Below the pieces are notes generated by a model that was not told the DNA's origin, ran no database searches, and saw only the letters and a program-made list of their open reading frames with translations. Positions 31,640 through 41,560 of a DNA stretch of 64,000 nt are shown piece by piece. The DNA lies in contig CM068828.1 in assembly GCA_028554795.2 (NCBI GenBank), forward strand, positions 5,611,720 to 5,675,719, given 5' to 3'. How positions within the stretch are numbered: position 1 is the stretch's first letter; the number at the start of each line of letters is the position of its first letter. The DNA is from Sinohyriopsis cumingii (Eukaryota > Mollusca > Bivalvia > Unionida > Unionidae). Position numbers and translations under genes: made by a program.

Positions 31640-32150
31640 AAGAAGAGGTACCCTCCCAAAAGGAAGAACCCCGAAACGTCCAGAAAGAAAAAGAAGAGAA
31701 GAAAAGAAAACGAGACGAAAGTGAGGACGAAGTGGAGGAAAAACCTGTGAAAGTGAAGAAATTCAACAACAAAAAAATAGAGTTAACACAGACACAGAAG
31801 AAGTCTATGAACTTTTTAAATTTGTTAAGTTGTGAATTGGATTGTAATATTTGTAACAATAGACCAGACAGAAAACGTATGTGCCTCGTGGTCTTTATTT
31901 TTTAGAATATGGACCTAACGCAAGCACTCACTCACACACGTACAACATGGGTAAAGATGGAATTTGGAGTTTTAATTGATTTTGGCAAAATGAATGCTAT
32001 CTCTTTTCGAGAGAAGTGGGTGGCCCTGAAAAGGACCGTTGGGTGTTTTTTTTATTGGTTTTTTTTTTTTATAAAAGAAAATCAGGAACAAATTTATTTG
32101 TTATTTGCTTTGACTTTATCAAGGATTATTATGTAATTTTTTCTTCTGTT
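31640..32150 (+). pseudogene. Lys/Arg-rich and short trailing frames of EVE-2
   Basis: Plus-strand frames encode KKKRRKE-type basic runs, then CNICNNRPDRKRMC (about 31.85 kb), then a frame beginning MGKDGIWSF (31946) that becomes hydrophobic. None is a recognised domain. They could be the decayed end of the zinc-knuckle gene. Confidence 0.28.
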
Positions 32151-32159
32151 TATGATGCG

Positions 32160-32760
32160 ATTTTCATTATTTTTAGTACCTATTACTCCATCAGAATTAT
32201 AAAATCTAACTGATTTTCATTACTTTGGCATCACTTACCCCTTCAATTTGATGAAATTATTTGATAATCTGAAAAATTATGGGTAATATACTCCATCAAA
32301 TTATAAAATCTAAGTAATGATCATTAAAACAATTATATTAATATATTTATTTGTTATTTGCTTTGACTTTGACTTTGTAATGTTTTATTTTTTCTGTTTT
32401 CGGGAGGATTTTAACAACTTTGAGTAACATATACCCCGTCAAATTCGACAATCTGACTAACTTTCATTATTTTAAGTACCATTTACATGAAATCTGGAGG
32501 AGAATCAGAAATAAATTAAATTCTGTTATAATTTATTTGTTTCTTGACAAAGTCATAGTTTATTATTATGTAATTTTTATTTTTTTTATTTTCAATGAGA
32601 CTTTTATTATTTTGAGTATTATTTACCCCATCAATTTGATGAAATTTATTTATAAACAGAAAAATTATGGGTAATATACCCATCAATTTAATGAAATTGT
32701 TTGATAATCTGAAAACGTATGGGTAATATAACCATCAATTTGATGAAATCAGATTTTTTA
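32160..32760. repeat. AT-rich interspersed repeat cluster at the EVE-2/EVE-3 border
   Basis: The motif CAATTTGATGAAATT recurs near 32240, 32630, 32690 and 32740, each linked to TTTGATAATCTGAAAA and/or TATGGGTAATATA(A/C)CC. Spacing is irregular. Part overlaps the 3' end of the ORF at 32688. Confidence 0.55.
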
Positions 32761-33143
32761 TTCAGAAGTAGACAATATTTTTTAAGCTGATCTAATTCAA
32801 TACAAGAATTAGCATAATTCTTAATCTGATCTCTATCACACGTAATCATAATAATATGTTCTCGCTGTAGTTCATTTAATTGTTCATGCGTCAACAAAAA
32901 AATTTCATTGCCGTATTCGTCAATAATTATATAATAACTAAATTGTTCTGTATTGACTGGGGGCAGTGTCATTATTGTTCTGATGGCGTTTTCAAGTACC
33001 TCTTTTTCGTGTATAAAAACTCTCACATGTTGGTACATTATATAATACCGCTTGATTAAATAGTTAATTGTAAAACACTCTACAAATATATCTCCATGAT
33101 CAAAAATCATTAAGATCTTACGTAGAGATTTATATTCAAACAT
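32688..33143 (-). CDS. Intact 151-aa ORF of EVE-3, unknown function
   Basis: One of the few undamaged frames of the element. It starts MFEYKSLRKILMIFDHGDIF and includes an acidic-aromatic centre (YYIIIDEYGNEIFLLTHEQL) and a Lys-rich end; it is AT-rich like its surroundings. No motif is recognised. It is the last gene of the minus-strand series, and no counterpart is visible in EVE-2. The C-terminal 20 residues run into the repeat cluster and may not be original. Confidence 0.45.
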   Translation of the reverse strand: MFEYKSLRKILMIFDHGDIFVECFTINYLIKRYYIMYQHVRVFIHEKEVLENAIRTIMTLPPVNTEQFSYYIIIDEYGNEIFLLTHEQLNELQREHIIMITCDRDQIKNYANSCIELDQLKKYCLLLNKKSDFIKLMVILPIRFQIIKQFH

Positions 33144-33159
33144 TAATTTCGTAAATCAA

Positions 33160-34500
33160 GTAACTGTCCACATTGGTCAGTAAGTTTGAAATGTATCGTT
33201 GATTATAACGGATTATGACAACGTAGATAAACAGGATTAATAGGCTCTTGCACAATCAAATATGCAGGAGGTACTTGAGGTGTAAATGTATATAGAATAT
33301 ATCCTTGTTGAGCCTGACTGAATTTTTCAAGCTCTATTTGATATCTGTCATCAGTTGCATCGCATACGAGTCTGACTGCGAGTGTTGATGTTATATTTAC
33401 AATTCCTGGTGAAATATGTCTGCCGCCACCATCGTATCAGTATTATATTTGAGAATATTTGATGATGGGGTTATTTTTCTCCATGCATCAACGATTTGTG
33501 GAAATTGTTAATTGATAATATCATTGACCCGTATTATTAATTCGTCGGTATTAAATCATGGTAATACAAATGTTAGTAATTCTGCCTTGGTTATTTTATA
33601 ATATCTAGCAAATATGTTCTTTATTAATAATATTATTTCTTTCCCCTAATGACTAACTGACAGAGAACCAACAGTTTTACGCCCAATCATAATTCGGTTA
33701 GCATAATCAAGATCTGGTACAATTTCATTTAAATGTTGTATTGTTTCAATTATTTTCCTTTTTAGATCGCTATCAGGGTACTCCAAAATATAATTTTTAA
33801 ATAAATTTACTAATGTCGTGGACATAGTTATATGTTCAGTTTTAATTCTATTAGCCAGTGATCTAATTTCTTCTTCATTAACAAAAAAATTAATAGAGTT
33901 TATTGGATCACGTTTGTGTAGAGTAAGATAATAACGAGGATCAGGATTCCATGGCCACATATTTCGATATTGTGGTTCAGTTAAATATAAAAAATTCGTT
34001 AATAGAGAAATCATCTCGTTGAAGTTCTGGTGGTTATTTATACTCTGGCATTATTTCAGGCCACTCTAACACATCTCTGATCGATGATTGATAAATATCT
34101 ACAACATAACCTAGAGAGTTTATTTCAATTGCAGCTGATAACGTTGGTTCGTGCACTGTTGTAGCTTTCTTTGATTCTTTTCCAGTTATAGATTTCCTTC
34201 TACGCTGAAATTCATCATTGATTTGTTCGATTTGATAATTACCTATGGGATCACCAACAACTTGCCAATCAGGAGTTCCATCATCTTTACTTTTATTTGC
34301 AAATACCAGTGAATTATTTACTGGTAATCCATCAAATGATTTTGACCTGATAAATTGGCCAGCTGTAATATACCCGTAATTGTGCTAACGCTATTTCTTT
34401 CGCTGGAAATGTATTTGGAAAGTTAGCACTAAATTCTGGATTAGTTGCTCGTTCGGAGTTGACATTCTTATTTAATTCCTGATTTTTTTAAAGCACACGT
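33160..34500 (-). pseudogene. EVE-3 structural-type gene, homologue of 24560-25413
   Basis: In order on the minus strand: NNSLVFANKSKDDGTPDWQV (34.3 kb), TVHEPTLSAAIEINSLGYVV (34.15 kb), then a clean 122-codon frame 34014-33646 (YLTEPQYRNMWPWNPDPRYY; DSDLKRKIIETIQHLNEIVP), then broken frames to about 33.2 kb (RVNDIIN near 33.53 kb; NPVYLRCHNPL near 33.21 kb). Landmarks are shared with EVE-2. The total of about 1.3 kb would suit a 400-residue protein. No family is recognised; a penton or other virion component is a guess from position. Confidence 0.45.
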
Positions 34501-34950
34501 GGATTCTCTCAAACTTATTGCTTCGTTGTAATTTTTAATCATATTTGCAAACTCACCATTTGATATTTGACCATCACCAAGACTTGTTGATAATAACGAG
34601 GATAATTTGGAATATGCTGCCGTCACTGTGTACTTTTATTATATAATCATGCAATTTTGTGTTTGTACACTTGATATGTTTTTTGCGATGATATTAAGAA
34701 TACCTGTGATTGCTGTTGCAGCTGAAACAAATTGTTACAACTGCTGATGTCATTGTTATTGTTGATAATAATACGCCGGTTCCAGCAATAACAGCAAACG
34801 CCGAATATACAATTATATCAACAGTAACTACACGTCTACGATATTATTTTTAATTTTGCTGTATATTCGTCAACGATATTTTTAGTTTTGTTTGCCATTC
34901 ACGTGCTTGATTGTCTCTAAAACGTTGAACGGTGATTGGGGAGCTCATTT
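34470..34950 (-). pseudogene. EVE-3 small membrane-type gene
   Basis: Starts MSSPITVQRFRDNQAREWQT at 34948, followed by an uncharged stretch (VDIIVYSAFAVIAGTGVLLS) likely to span a membrane, then, after shifts, LLSTSLGDGQISNGEFANMI shared with EVE-2 (27.1 kb). Two or more frameshifts. Viral membrane or membrane-lytic role is conjecture. Confidence 0.4.
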
Positions 34951-34959
34951 TATTTTAAG

Positions 34960-36098
34960 TGGGTGGTAATATAGTAACTAACTCAAGAACCCAATAATAC
35001 AACACGGGGTTACCTTTTTCTTAAGGTTCCACCACGAATATTCCCTCGTCGTTTTGATCTAGTGCTACCAAATTATAGCAAGAGGATCCAATTAGTGGAA
35101 AACGCAGTGAAATTGTAGTATATATTTTTATATATTGTAGTGCCGAGTATTGAAAATCTGTATAACCCGGTAACCTCAGCGCGATGTTTAATGGATTTAT
35201 TGAGTGGTGACCATAACGCTTGTCCAGACGCTACTGTGTATACTACACTGTCTGTAAAAAAAAATATTAGTCAGAGAGTTTAATATCAATAACCGCTAAT
35301 GGCTATATTTGTGTTTCTATGAAAATTTGTAAACGCTTGTATATGATTAAAGTATTCAGATCTAAATGTGGCCTTTCTATCATCATCAATTGTTATTAAC
35401 GAGTTCATCATCGGAAGGTTGTCATCATCGACATATTTCGTCGTTGTAGCGTCATGGCTTGATACTGGTTCTCCAAGACCATTAATTTTATTATTAGTCA
35501 TATTGAGAGAACCGGTCATTGTATCACCTTCGGTTAATAAACGATCATTGATCTCAGTTCTGATCATGTTGTTGTTGCTGTCTACATATCTTTTTATTAC
35601 CACATCATCATCTGATCTTGGTTCTCTCGCACTAATAATTCTATTTTCACTCATATTGAGATCGCCGTACATAATATCTCCATTTTTTCTTCTGATACGT
35701 CCAGTAATTTTTCATATGATTGATAGAATTGATTCATCTGATTTTTTAATTTTACCATTTTTAGTAAACACAACTAAGTTACCTTCTGTTGCATCTGGAA
35801 CCCGCAGAATAATATCTGTCACCGGGATATTACTCGTCTTTAATCGTCCTTGTTTATCCTGAAAAACAACGACTTCATTTTGATACAAATTTGCAAGACT
35901 CAAAAGATTAGCGAGTTCATCCTTGACCTCATCAAGGGTTGCATATTTAGATAAGTCGCCTTGCTGAGTTTTACTCAGGCGAGAAGATCTCCGTAAATAT
36001 CGACAATTATACTTTAAGATCTGTTTAAAACGATTAACGGCTACTTGTATACTTGTGCACAACTTTATGAAGCGGTAATGTTGATGCAGATATAGCAT
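34960..36098 (-). pseudogene. Fibre-like protein of EVE-3
   Basis: Frame 36098-35712 carries DLSKYATLDEVKDELANLLS and TDIILRVPDATEGNLVVFTK; frame 35672-35286 carries the shaft units GDLNMSENRI...DDDVVIKRYVD, TGSLNMTNNKINGLGEPVSS and FRSEYFNHIQAFTNFHRN; after a stop, TVASGQAWSPLNK and GLYRFSI (35.25-35.15 kb) form the head, as in EVE-2. The N-terminal 35 codons of the first frame belong to the preceding protease region. A frameshift near 35.7 kb and a stop at 35286 break it. An attachment-fibre role is inferred from phage-like repeats. Confidence 0.58.
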
Positions 36099-36400
36099 CG
36101 AGTACAGATTACTTCACGACCACCGATCGGTCATTGTTTGTGTTGGTAATGTTGAATACCAAAATGGAGTTTTTATTGTGTTTACGTAATTTAAAAATTA
36201 TTTCGGTGGAGCCAACCTATACGAATCAAACTAAACAATTCCACGCGGATCAGTTGCGTATGCAACCCAATGAGTACCAGGACCAGAACTATTATCAAGA
36301 TTAATGATACCTGTTTCAACATTGTTTGTTTTGAAAGGTAATTGATCACGCATAAAATCACCTCTAAAAATGTTATATTCATTTTTTAGCAGCATCAAGC
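36080..36400 (-). pseudogene. Adenain-like cysteine protease of EVE-3
   Basis: Reads FRGDFMRDQLPFKTNNVETG and then GPGTHWVAYATDPRGIV (36275-36225), with the expected catalytic His, followed by a TAG (about 36230) and FDSYRLAPPK. Homologous to 28590-28960. The C-terminal Cys region is unclear. In adenoviruses and related elements this protease matures capsid precursors. Confidence 0.6.
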
Positions 36401-36424
36401 ATATCAAAATGTTATATTGGACGG

Positions 36425-36749
36425 ATTAACGAAGTGTTCCTGGAAGTCTCAGATCTTTTCCGTATCGTTAAGAAGTTCCTGGTAATCTTAGACCTTCCCT
36501 CATTTTTTTAAATCCTTGTCCTGTTGCTTTCTTTAATGCCATCCCAGCAGCAGTTCCAACAGCACCAAGTGCAGCTGCTTTTGCTACAGCTGGGACTACA
36601 GTGGTTATTAATGCTGGTTTAGCTGCAAGAAGTGGAAATATACCACTTGTTTTAATTAAGTCTTTAACCGCACCAGATGAAAGATTGAGTTTAACGCCTG
36701 TTTTTGATTGTTTGCCAACATTGAAATGCCTGAATTGACGTTCTGACAA
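36425..36749 (-). pseudogene. pX-like hydrophobic/basic minor virion protein of EVE-3
   Basis: The 93-codon frame 36749-36468 has a basic N-terminus, a 25-residue Ala/Val-rich hydrophobic centre (PAVAKAAALGAVGTAAGMAL) and a basic tail KKATGQGFKKMREGLRLPGT. After the stop the phrase RYGKDLRLPGTLR repeats the tail, so the stop may be a mutation in a repeat. The profile fits pX/minor core-like proteins of adenovirus-type elements. EVE-2 keeps only the tail. Confidence 0.5.
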
Positions 36750-36918
36750 TGATATTTTATTTTGACCACCTGTGATCGGATCTTATTTTAGTGATATTTT
36801 TATTCCGCAGTTCTTTGCTGAACTTGATGGAAGCTTTTTAATCTGACCAGAAGTCAGAGTAAGCTAACATGATGATATGGCATAAATATCGTGAGCGATT
36901 TAATTACATGTTTTCTAC

Positions 36919-38272
36919 TTAAGCGTCATTAACTCTCATTCGTCCACTAACACCTTCAAGTAGCATTGCTTTGTCTGAGAGTATGACAGCGATTGCTCTG
37001 TAACCATCAGCAGGCAGTCGAGCTACACGGGCTCGAAAATGTATATCAACAACAGACTGCCCGAATAAATCTAAATGTTCCAACAAATTGTAATACATTA
37101 GATATAATGTTGTGAAATCCCGCTGAGATATCTGCAAACCAGTGTCAACATTTTGATCACGTCCCATAAATGTCATCAAGTGTTGATAAGCACGTGCAAC
37201 ATAATTTTGATCAAAATTTAACAAAACTTCTTCAAAAGGTTATTGGTGTCCATTTATCCTCAAAGCATCTTCAGAAACTCCTAGTGTGTCAAATACCATT
37301 GGATTTCGTTCCTGTGAATCCATTCTAGCATTTTCCTGAAATGCGATGAGTATATGTCGTGGTGCAGAAACTCTATGATGTGATGCTATCTGCCATGTGA
37401 ATAACACAGCTGCATTACTTTGAACGCAATCTGTAGTCATTGTAAACCATGATAACAATGATTTACCACCTGAATTCATAAAGGAAAGTAGTTTTCTTCT
37501 TCCGCAAGCGATGGAATCCTTACAGGGGTCCACGGTGACAGTTATGTTAGTATTACTTTACCATCATCAACTGCGTTGGGTCGCCAGATTGCATCATTGT
37601 CGGTAGCTTTTCTTACAATTTCCACAGTGTGTTTATCGCCAAATATAACTTTTCTATAGAATATTTCTACAAAATCCAAATATGTCATAATGGAATCACA
37701 CATGACAAATTTTCTTCGTCATTTAATATTTGTCTGCGTGCTGCGAATCCTGAGTTGTAATTTTCGTTCATTGATGCAACTTCAGTTTCAGCTGCATTTA
37801 GTCTCACGTTGCTACTCTCTGGGTGATCAATGGTATCCTTTGCAAACATCATTCACCGACCAGCTGACCTCGAGTAATTATCGGTGTATCTTGCCAGACC
37901 CAATATCGTCGTACCAATATCAACATTTTGGAGACATGATTTAATATTTTTTACGTCAATCATGTATATAGCGCTGTTAAATAATGCCATAATACCATTG
38001 TTAACAAAAGCAGGCTTATCTAAAAGTCCGTATGCTGTATCATCTGCTTTTAAAAGTCTACCTTCTACTTCGTTAAATGCTTCAGCGGGTAAAAAAATAT
38101 ATGTTTGTAATTCGATTCGACCACGCTGATTTGGTACACGTGCGTCATAAGAATAATATTGATAATCGCGTATAGATTCATCTTTTAGAACCTTTGCGTC
38201 TATATCAAACGCTGGATCGGATACACGTTTGAACATTTTATTATAGTTATTATCGTCTAACACGAAGACCAA
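36919..38272 (-). pseudogene. Probable double-jelly-roll major capsid protein of EVE-3
   Basis: Frame 38272-37853 holds RIELQTYIFLPAEAFNEVEG and LLKADDTAYG...FVNNGIMALFNSAIY, TTILGLARYTDNYSRS; a shifted frame reads FVEIFYRKVIFGDKHTVEIV (about 37.65 kb) and GKVI; frame 37533-37240 and frame 37224-36919 (GVSGRMRVNDA at the end) complete about 1.35 kb. The order (viral-capsid-type LTKAD-like motif, NNG-aromatic motif, F..Y.KVI.G.KHT..+VR) is what I recall of Polinton and adintovirus capsid proteins. At least three frameshifts. Reconstruction was not attempted. Confidence 0.55.
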
Positions 38273-38462
38273 TTTCTGCTATCAGACTAGCAGTTGTATT
38301 TTTTCCTTTTCTTTTTCTGATATGGGAACATCAGCCAACTCTGCTATTTTTTTAATTTACAGCTTGATTTATTATTTTACTAACATTTACAGTCATAACT
38401 TCAGTGCTGCATATATTTACTGACTGATGTTTTCTTCGTATTAATTGGGCTATTCTATTTTT

Positions 38463-38814
38463 ATTGCTGAAAATGCTTTATCATATCTATAAGTTTAATT
38501 TTGACTCTTGGCAGAGGCTGTGGCTGAACTTCAGGTTATGGTTGAGGAGGTTGCTGGGGTGGTGGTTGAGCTGCTTGAAGATGGCCAGCAATAGCAACAG
38601 GCAATGTCTCAAGTACTTTTTGAGCCGCCTCAGTTGTAACAATTTTCTTGGTTGGTTCGGTAATTGGTTTAAGTAATTTTTCTGTATCTTCTGCATATTC
38701 AACTTGAGATTCTTGACGTTCTTGCAGCTTTTGTTTGAAATTGTCATGAACAGGTAGATATCTTCTAATTACTTCTAATCTTTCTCTAGCTAATCTACAA
38801 GTGTATGATTCCAT
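38463..38814 (-). pseudogene. EVE-3 homologue of the gene at 7649
   Basis: Starts MESYTCRLARERLEVIRRYL, continues with PITEPTKKIVTTEAAQKVLE and a Pro/Gln-rich end; a shift near 38540 leads to a stop at about 38463, well short of the EVE-1 copy. It is the first minus-strand gene, about 190 bp before the capsid gene. About 70 percent of residues match EVE-1 over the first 95. Function unknown. Confidence 0.5.
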
Positions 38815-38853
38815 TACTGATATAATAATGATTTAATTACCCATATATGGTAA

Positions 38854-39113
38854 GCAGCAGAGAGGGAGAGAGGGTGCGACCTCAATGACACGTCCGGCGG
38901 GTAAACGAACGCACATACAAATTTAGAAAAACATTAACGAGAAAAATAAAGTAACAAAAAAAAAAACACAAAAAACTAACCCAATTAGAAAAACTCTCGG
39001 TAAGTTAGAGGCTTTGGTTTGACGTTATTCACCTTTTTCTTTTGTTTTCGCAGGAAGATTTATTTTTTCAAAAATGACGTTCCAGCAAAAGGTCTGTTCA
39101 CCCTCTCTGCTGC
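38854..39113. promoter_or_regulatory. Inverted-repeat-bounded divergent intergenic segment of EVE-3
   Basis: GCAGCAGAGAGGG (38854-38866) and CACCCTCTCTGCTGC (39099-39113) face each other around 260 bp that align with 7380-7620. It lies between the minus-strand gene start (38814) and the plus-strand ORF start (39150). Confidence 0.42.
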
Positions 39114-39149
39114 TTCAGCAATACTAATTATATACTAAAGTCGATAGAC

Positions 39150-39275
39150 ATGGACGATAAATGGCTAAACAAAACAGACATGCTAATAATTAACTATATA
39201 CGAAGTGGAAAACTACATTACCTGCCTAAAGAATACTTATTTATGAAAAGAGAAGATGGAGGGATAATTCTATAG
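39150..39275 (+). CDS. Short divergent ORF of EVE-3 (41 aa)
   Basis: Starts MDDKWLNKTDMLIINYIRSG and ends at TAG just before a dispersed repeat begins. Its position mirrors the divergent gene of EVE-1 (MEDK...). Probably the truncated start of a longer gene. Confidence 0.33.
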   Translation: MDDKWLNKTDMLIINYIRSGKLHYLPKEYLFMKREDGGIIL

Positions 39276-39289
39276 TCTGACTTTACATT

Positions 39290-39440
39290 CCCGTTTGTTT
39301 GCCCCCCTCCCCCCCCAATGATTTCAATAACGAAAAAGTTTAATGGCATAAAAAGTGCACATAACTAAGTCCAATGAATCATTGATTTATAATTTCTAAC
39401 CTGACTGTGACCAGATGGCACTAATACTGGCGTCCCCTGC
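39290..39440 (+). repeat. Dispersed repeat R1, copy 1
   Basis: Shares CCCGTTTGTTTG.CCCCC, GATTTCAATAA, TTTAATGNNATAAAAAGTGCA and TTGATTTATAATTTCTAACC with 39838-39985 (inverted) and 53796-53935 (direct). Confidence 0.55.
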
Positions 39441-39837
39441 ACCTTTCATGCATAATGGACTTTACATACTAACACGGCGCCATATTGCGTACACTATGGG
39501 CTACTTTATGACGTAGTTCATCCTATTCGTTAACAGCCGGATCATTTCGTAAATTACCAGAACGTTGAGAGTTTAGACTTATATTCCTTTGCACACATGA
39601 ACATAGAAATTAAACTGCTTGTTAAATCCATGTGAAAGGCAAATTTGTTGTTGTCATTCTTTTCCTTTGCTTGATTCGACATTGTAAATATCGGAAGCAG
39701 ACGGCATATGTATGAATTCGTGCATACAACCCTTTGCTGAAAATAAACTTGTCTTGGAACTGGAAACGGATCTCGAGCGTGTCCGTCTATTATTTTGAAA
39801 ACTTCTGTTGAGCATGAAACGCGCAGACGATGACGGT
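39441..39837. other. Segment between the inverted R1 copies
   Basis: About 400 bp bounded by inverted R1 copies; it holds a GC-richer part with an AACACGGCGCC and a minus-strand frame (39857-39654) lacking recognisable features. It could be the interior of a 700-bp element with long inverted ends. Confidence 0.35.
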
Positions 39838-39985
39838 GTTAGGGCCACTCTCCTCACAGTCAGTTTAGAAATTATAAATCAATGAATGAATTGACTAAGT
39901 TCCTTGCACTTTTTATCACATTAAACGTTTCCATTATTGAAATCGGTAGGGGGCACAAACAAACGGGGATGAATAGTCAGACCAT
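39838..39985 (-). repeat. Dispersed repeat R1, copy 2 (inverted)
   Basis: Reverse complement of the R1 consensus; together with copy 1 it forms a long inverted repeat. Confidence 0.55.
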
Positions 39986-40329
39986 ACCTAATCTGAGATG
40001 CACAAACAATTTTTATATACAAAAAATAAAAAATAAAAAAAAATCCGAAAAAAATTAATAAATAAATCACAAGCATAATAAACATGATAAGAAAACTAAA
40101 AGAAACCCCTAAATAGGTGCGGGAAGTACCCACTATTTGAGTTTTTAAGAAATACCCACAATGACAGACATTATGGGGTTCACCTACAATCGTTTATCAA
40201 TTTTCGGCTAAACGGGGGTGAGGAGCGGACACATCAACGGTTGACAGCTTATATAGCTGAGTGCCTGAGAGGGGCCCCCATATAAGGTATAACGGTACCA
40301 ACTGTAAAATTCTAGGTGGGCGGAGCTTA

Positions 40330-40620
40330 ATTAAGGTGCAGGGTATTCAGAAATAAATAACATAACTATATCCGATTAGTGCATTATGTAAGAGTTGTAG
40401 TTTCTGTCACGCTTTAAAAAAATGGTGAGTCTCTTAGCAACATATGAGGTTATGTTAATTTATATCTAGATCATATTTTGTGTTTTTTATGATTTTTTAA
40501 AAAATAAATAGTACATATATATGAGAATGCATATTTTGTAACTGGATACCTCTTACCCCTGTTTAGCTCAAGCAGAATTATCTCTCTTAGATGCAATTAC
40601 GTACCTGGTTCTGTCATTGT
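40330..40620 (+). repeat. Dispersed repeat R2, empty-site copy
   Basis: AGAAATAAATAAC...GCATTATGTAAGAGTTGTAGTTTCTGTCA and the following 230 bp are related to 52480-52920, which carries a MITE at the ATGTAAGA site (here intact at 40386-40393). Confidence 0.55.
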
Positions 40621-41190
40621 CAAATTGACAATCTAATGGAAGAGATCCCAAATGAAGTACAATGGAAGGTGTAAAGGAAAAAATGTGGACTCAAAGTACA
40701 TAAAGCGAGAATGGAACTGCACAAGGTCTGCTCCGTACAAACAGGAACAAGGAATAAGACAAAGAGCAACCAAAAATGTTAGAACCTTTTTTTAAAAGAC
40801 AATGCGCCGCTTTCTCACAAAACTATGGTATAAAGGATGCATATTTTATAGAAAGTGACAAAATGCGGTACTACCAGACATGCAAAGAAACATTACCAAG
40901 CAAAAGAATAACGAATTGAAAATGCCCAAAAATCCGCCCACGAACAGAGGAGGGAGAAGAAAGTAAAACAAACAAAGAACAAGAGAAATTCAGGCAGAAA
41001 TCAACAAAAAGTAATTGTATTATTTTCACCAAAAAAGGCACCTCAACAGAATGGAAAACTTCAGGTAACGATGCAGACACGAACCCAACACTTTGTTCCT
41101 ATTATAGAAGAGCAGACAAGCGGAGCACGAACTTGATTGAAACAAAAGACACAATTTAAACGATGGAAAACAACTTCCTGACAAAATACT
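40620..41190 (+). pseudogene. Second gag-like ORF1 remnant
   Basis: CTATGGTATAAAGGATGCATATTTTATAGAAAGTGACAA at about 40825-40863 parallels the left relic at 5055-5090 (residues WY(K/R)GCI then a Cys-rich start), followed by KCGTTRHAKKH-like code and long Lys/Arg/Gln-rich broken frames, the same composition as 5094-5954. Strongly decayed. Confidence 0.33.
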
Positions 41191-41451
41191 CATCTTTCAA
41201 AGACCGAACGAACAACGGAGGGTGATGCAAACGGGAGAAAAGAAAACACAGCAAAGAAACAAGACAAGAGGAAACACCAAGGTGATTTACTACAGACTAG
41301 AATATGATGGATTGTTAGAGGAATAACCAGCAATTGACAAAGGATGCTAAAAATCAACCCCCCCAATAAGTCCAGAATATTTAGTAACATGACTTTATGA
41401 GAGAGACATAGAGAGACACAGAGACCGACAGAGAGACAAGCAGACAGACAC

Positions 41452-41560
<109 letters not shown>

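Larger units (their letters stand above)
21033..32150. mobile_element. EVE-2: mosaic Polinton/adintovirus-like element
   Basis: Contains, on the plus strand, a polymerase/helicase/HNH-like relic (21.05-24.56 kb) and a zinc-knuckle gene (31.33 kb), and on the minus strand PolB N-terminal and exonuclease parts, a pX-like tail, an adenain-like protease, a fibre-like gene and further structural-type genes. Homologues of the minus-strand genes occur in the same order in EVE-3. A major capsid gene is missing. Both borders are approximate. Confidence 0.55.
32160..39275. mobile_element. EVE-3: morphogenesis module of a Polinton/adintovirus-like element
   Basis: A continuous minus-strand series of capsid-type genes from 38814 to 32688, preceded by the inverted-repeat intergenic region (38854-39113) and a short divergent plus-strand ORF (39150). 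It is inverted relative to EVE-1 and diverged from EVE-2. No polymerase or integrase is present. The left border lies in AT-rich repeats, the right border is where a dispersed repeat begins at about 39290. Confidence 0.6.

Noticed and set aside
35368-35862. 164-codon plus-strand ORF
   Set aside because: Antisense shadow of the fibre gene; the minus frame carries the recognisable motifs.
38280-38400. GatC-like helix (KKIAELADVPISEKEKEKI)
   Set aside because: Short, split between frames and in the leader of the capsid gene; resemblance to amidotransferase subunit C is probably helical chance.
21000-39300. Integrase or packaging ATPase expected of a Polinton
   Set aside because: I looked for HHCC, DDE integrase and FtsK-like Walker motifs on both strands and saw none, so the element cannot be called a complete Polinton.
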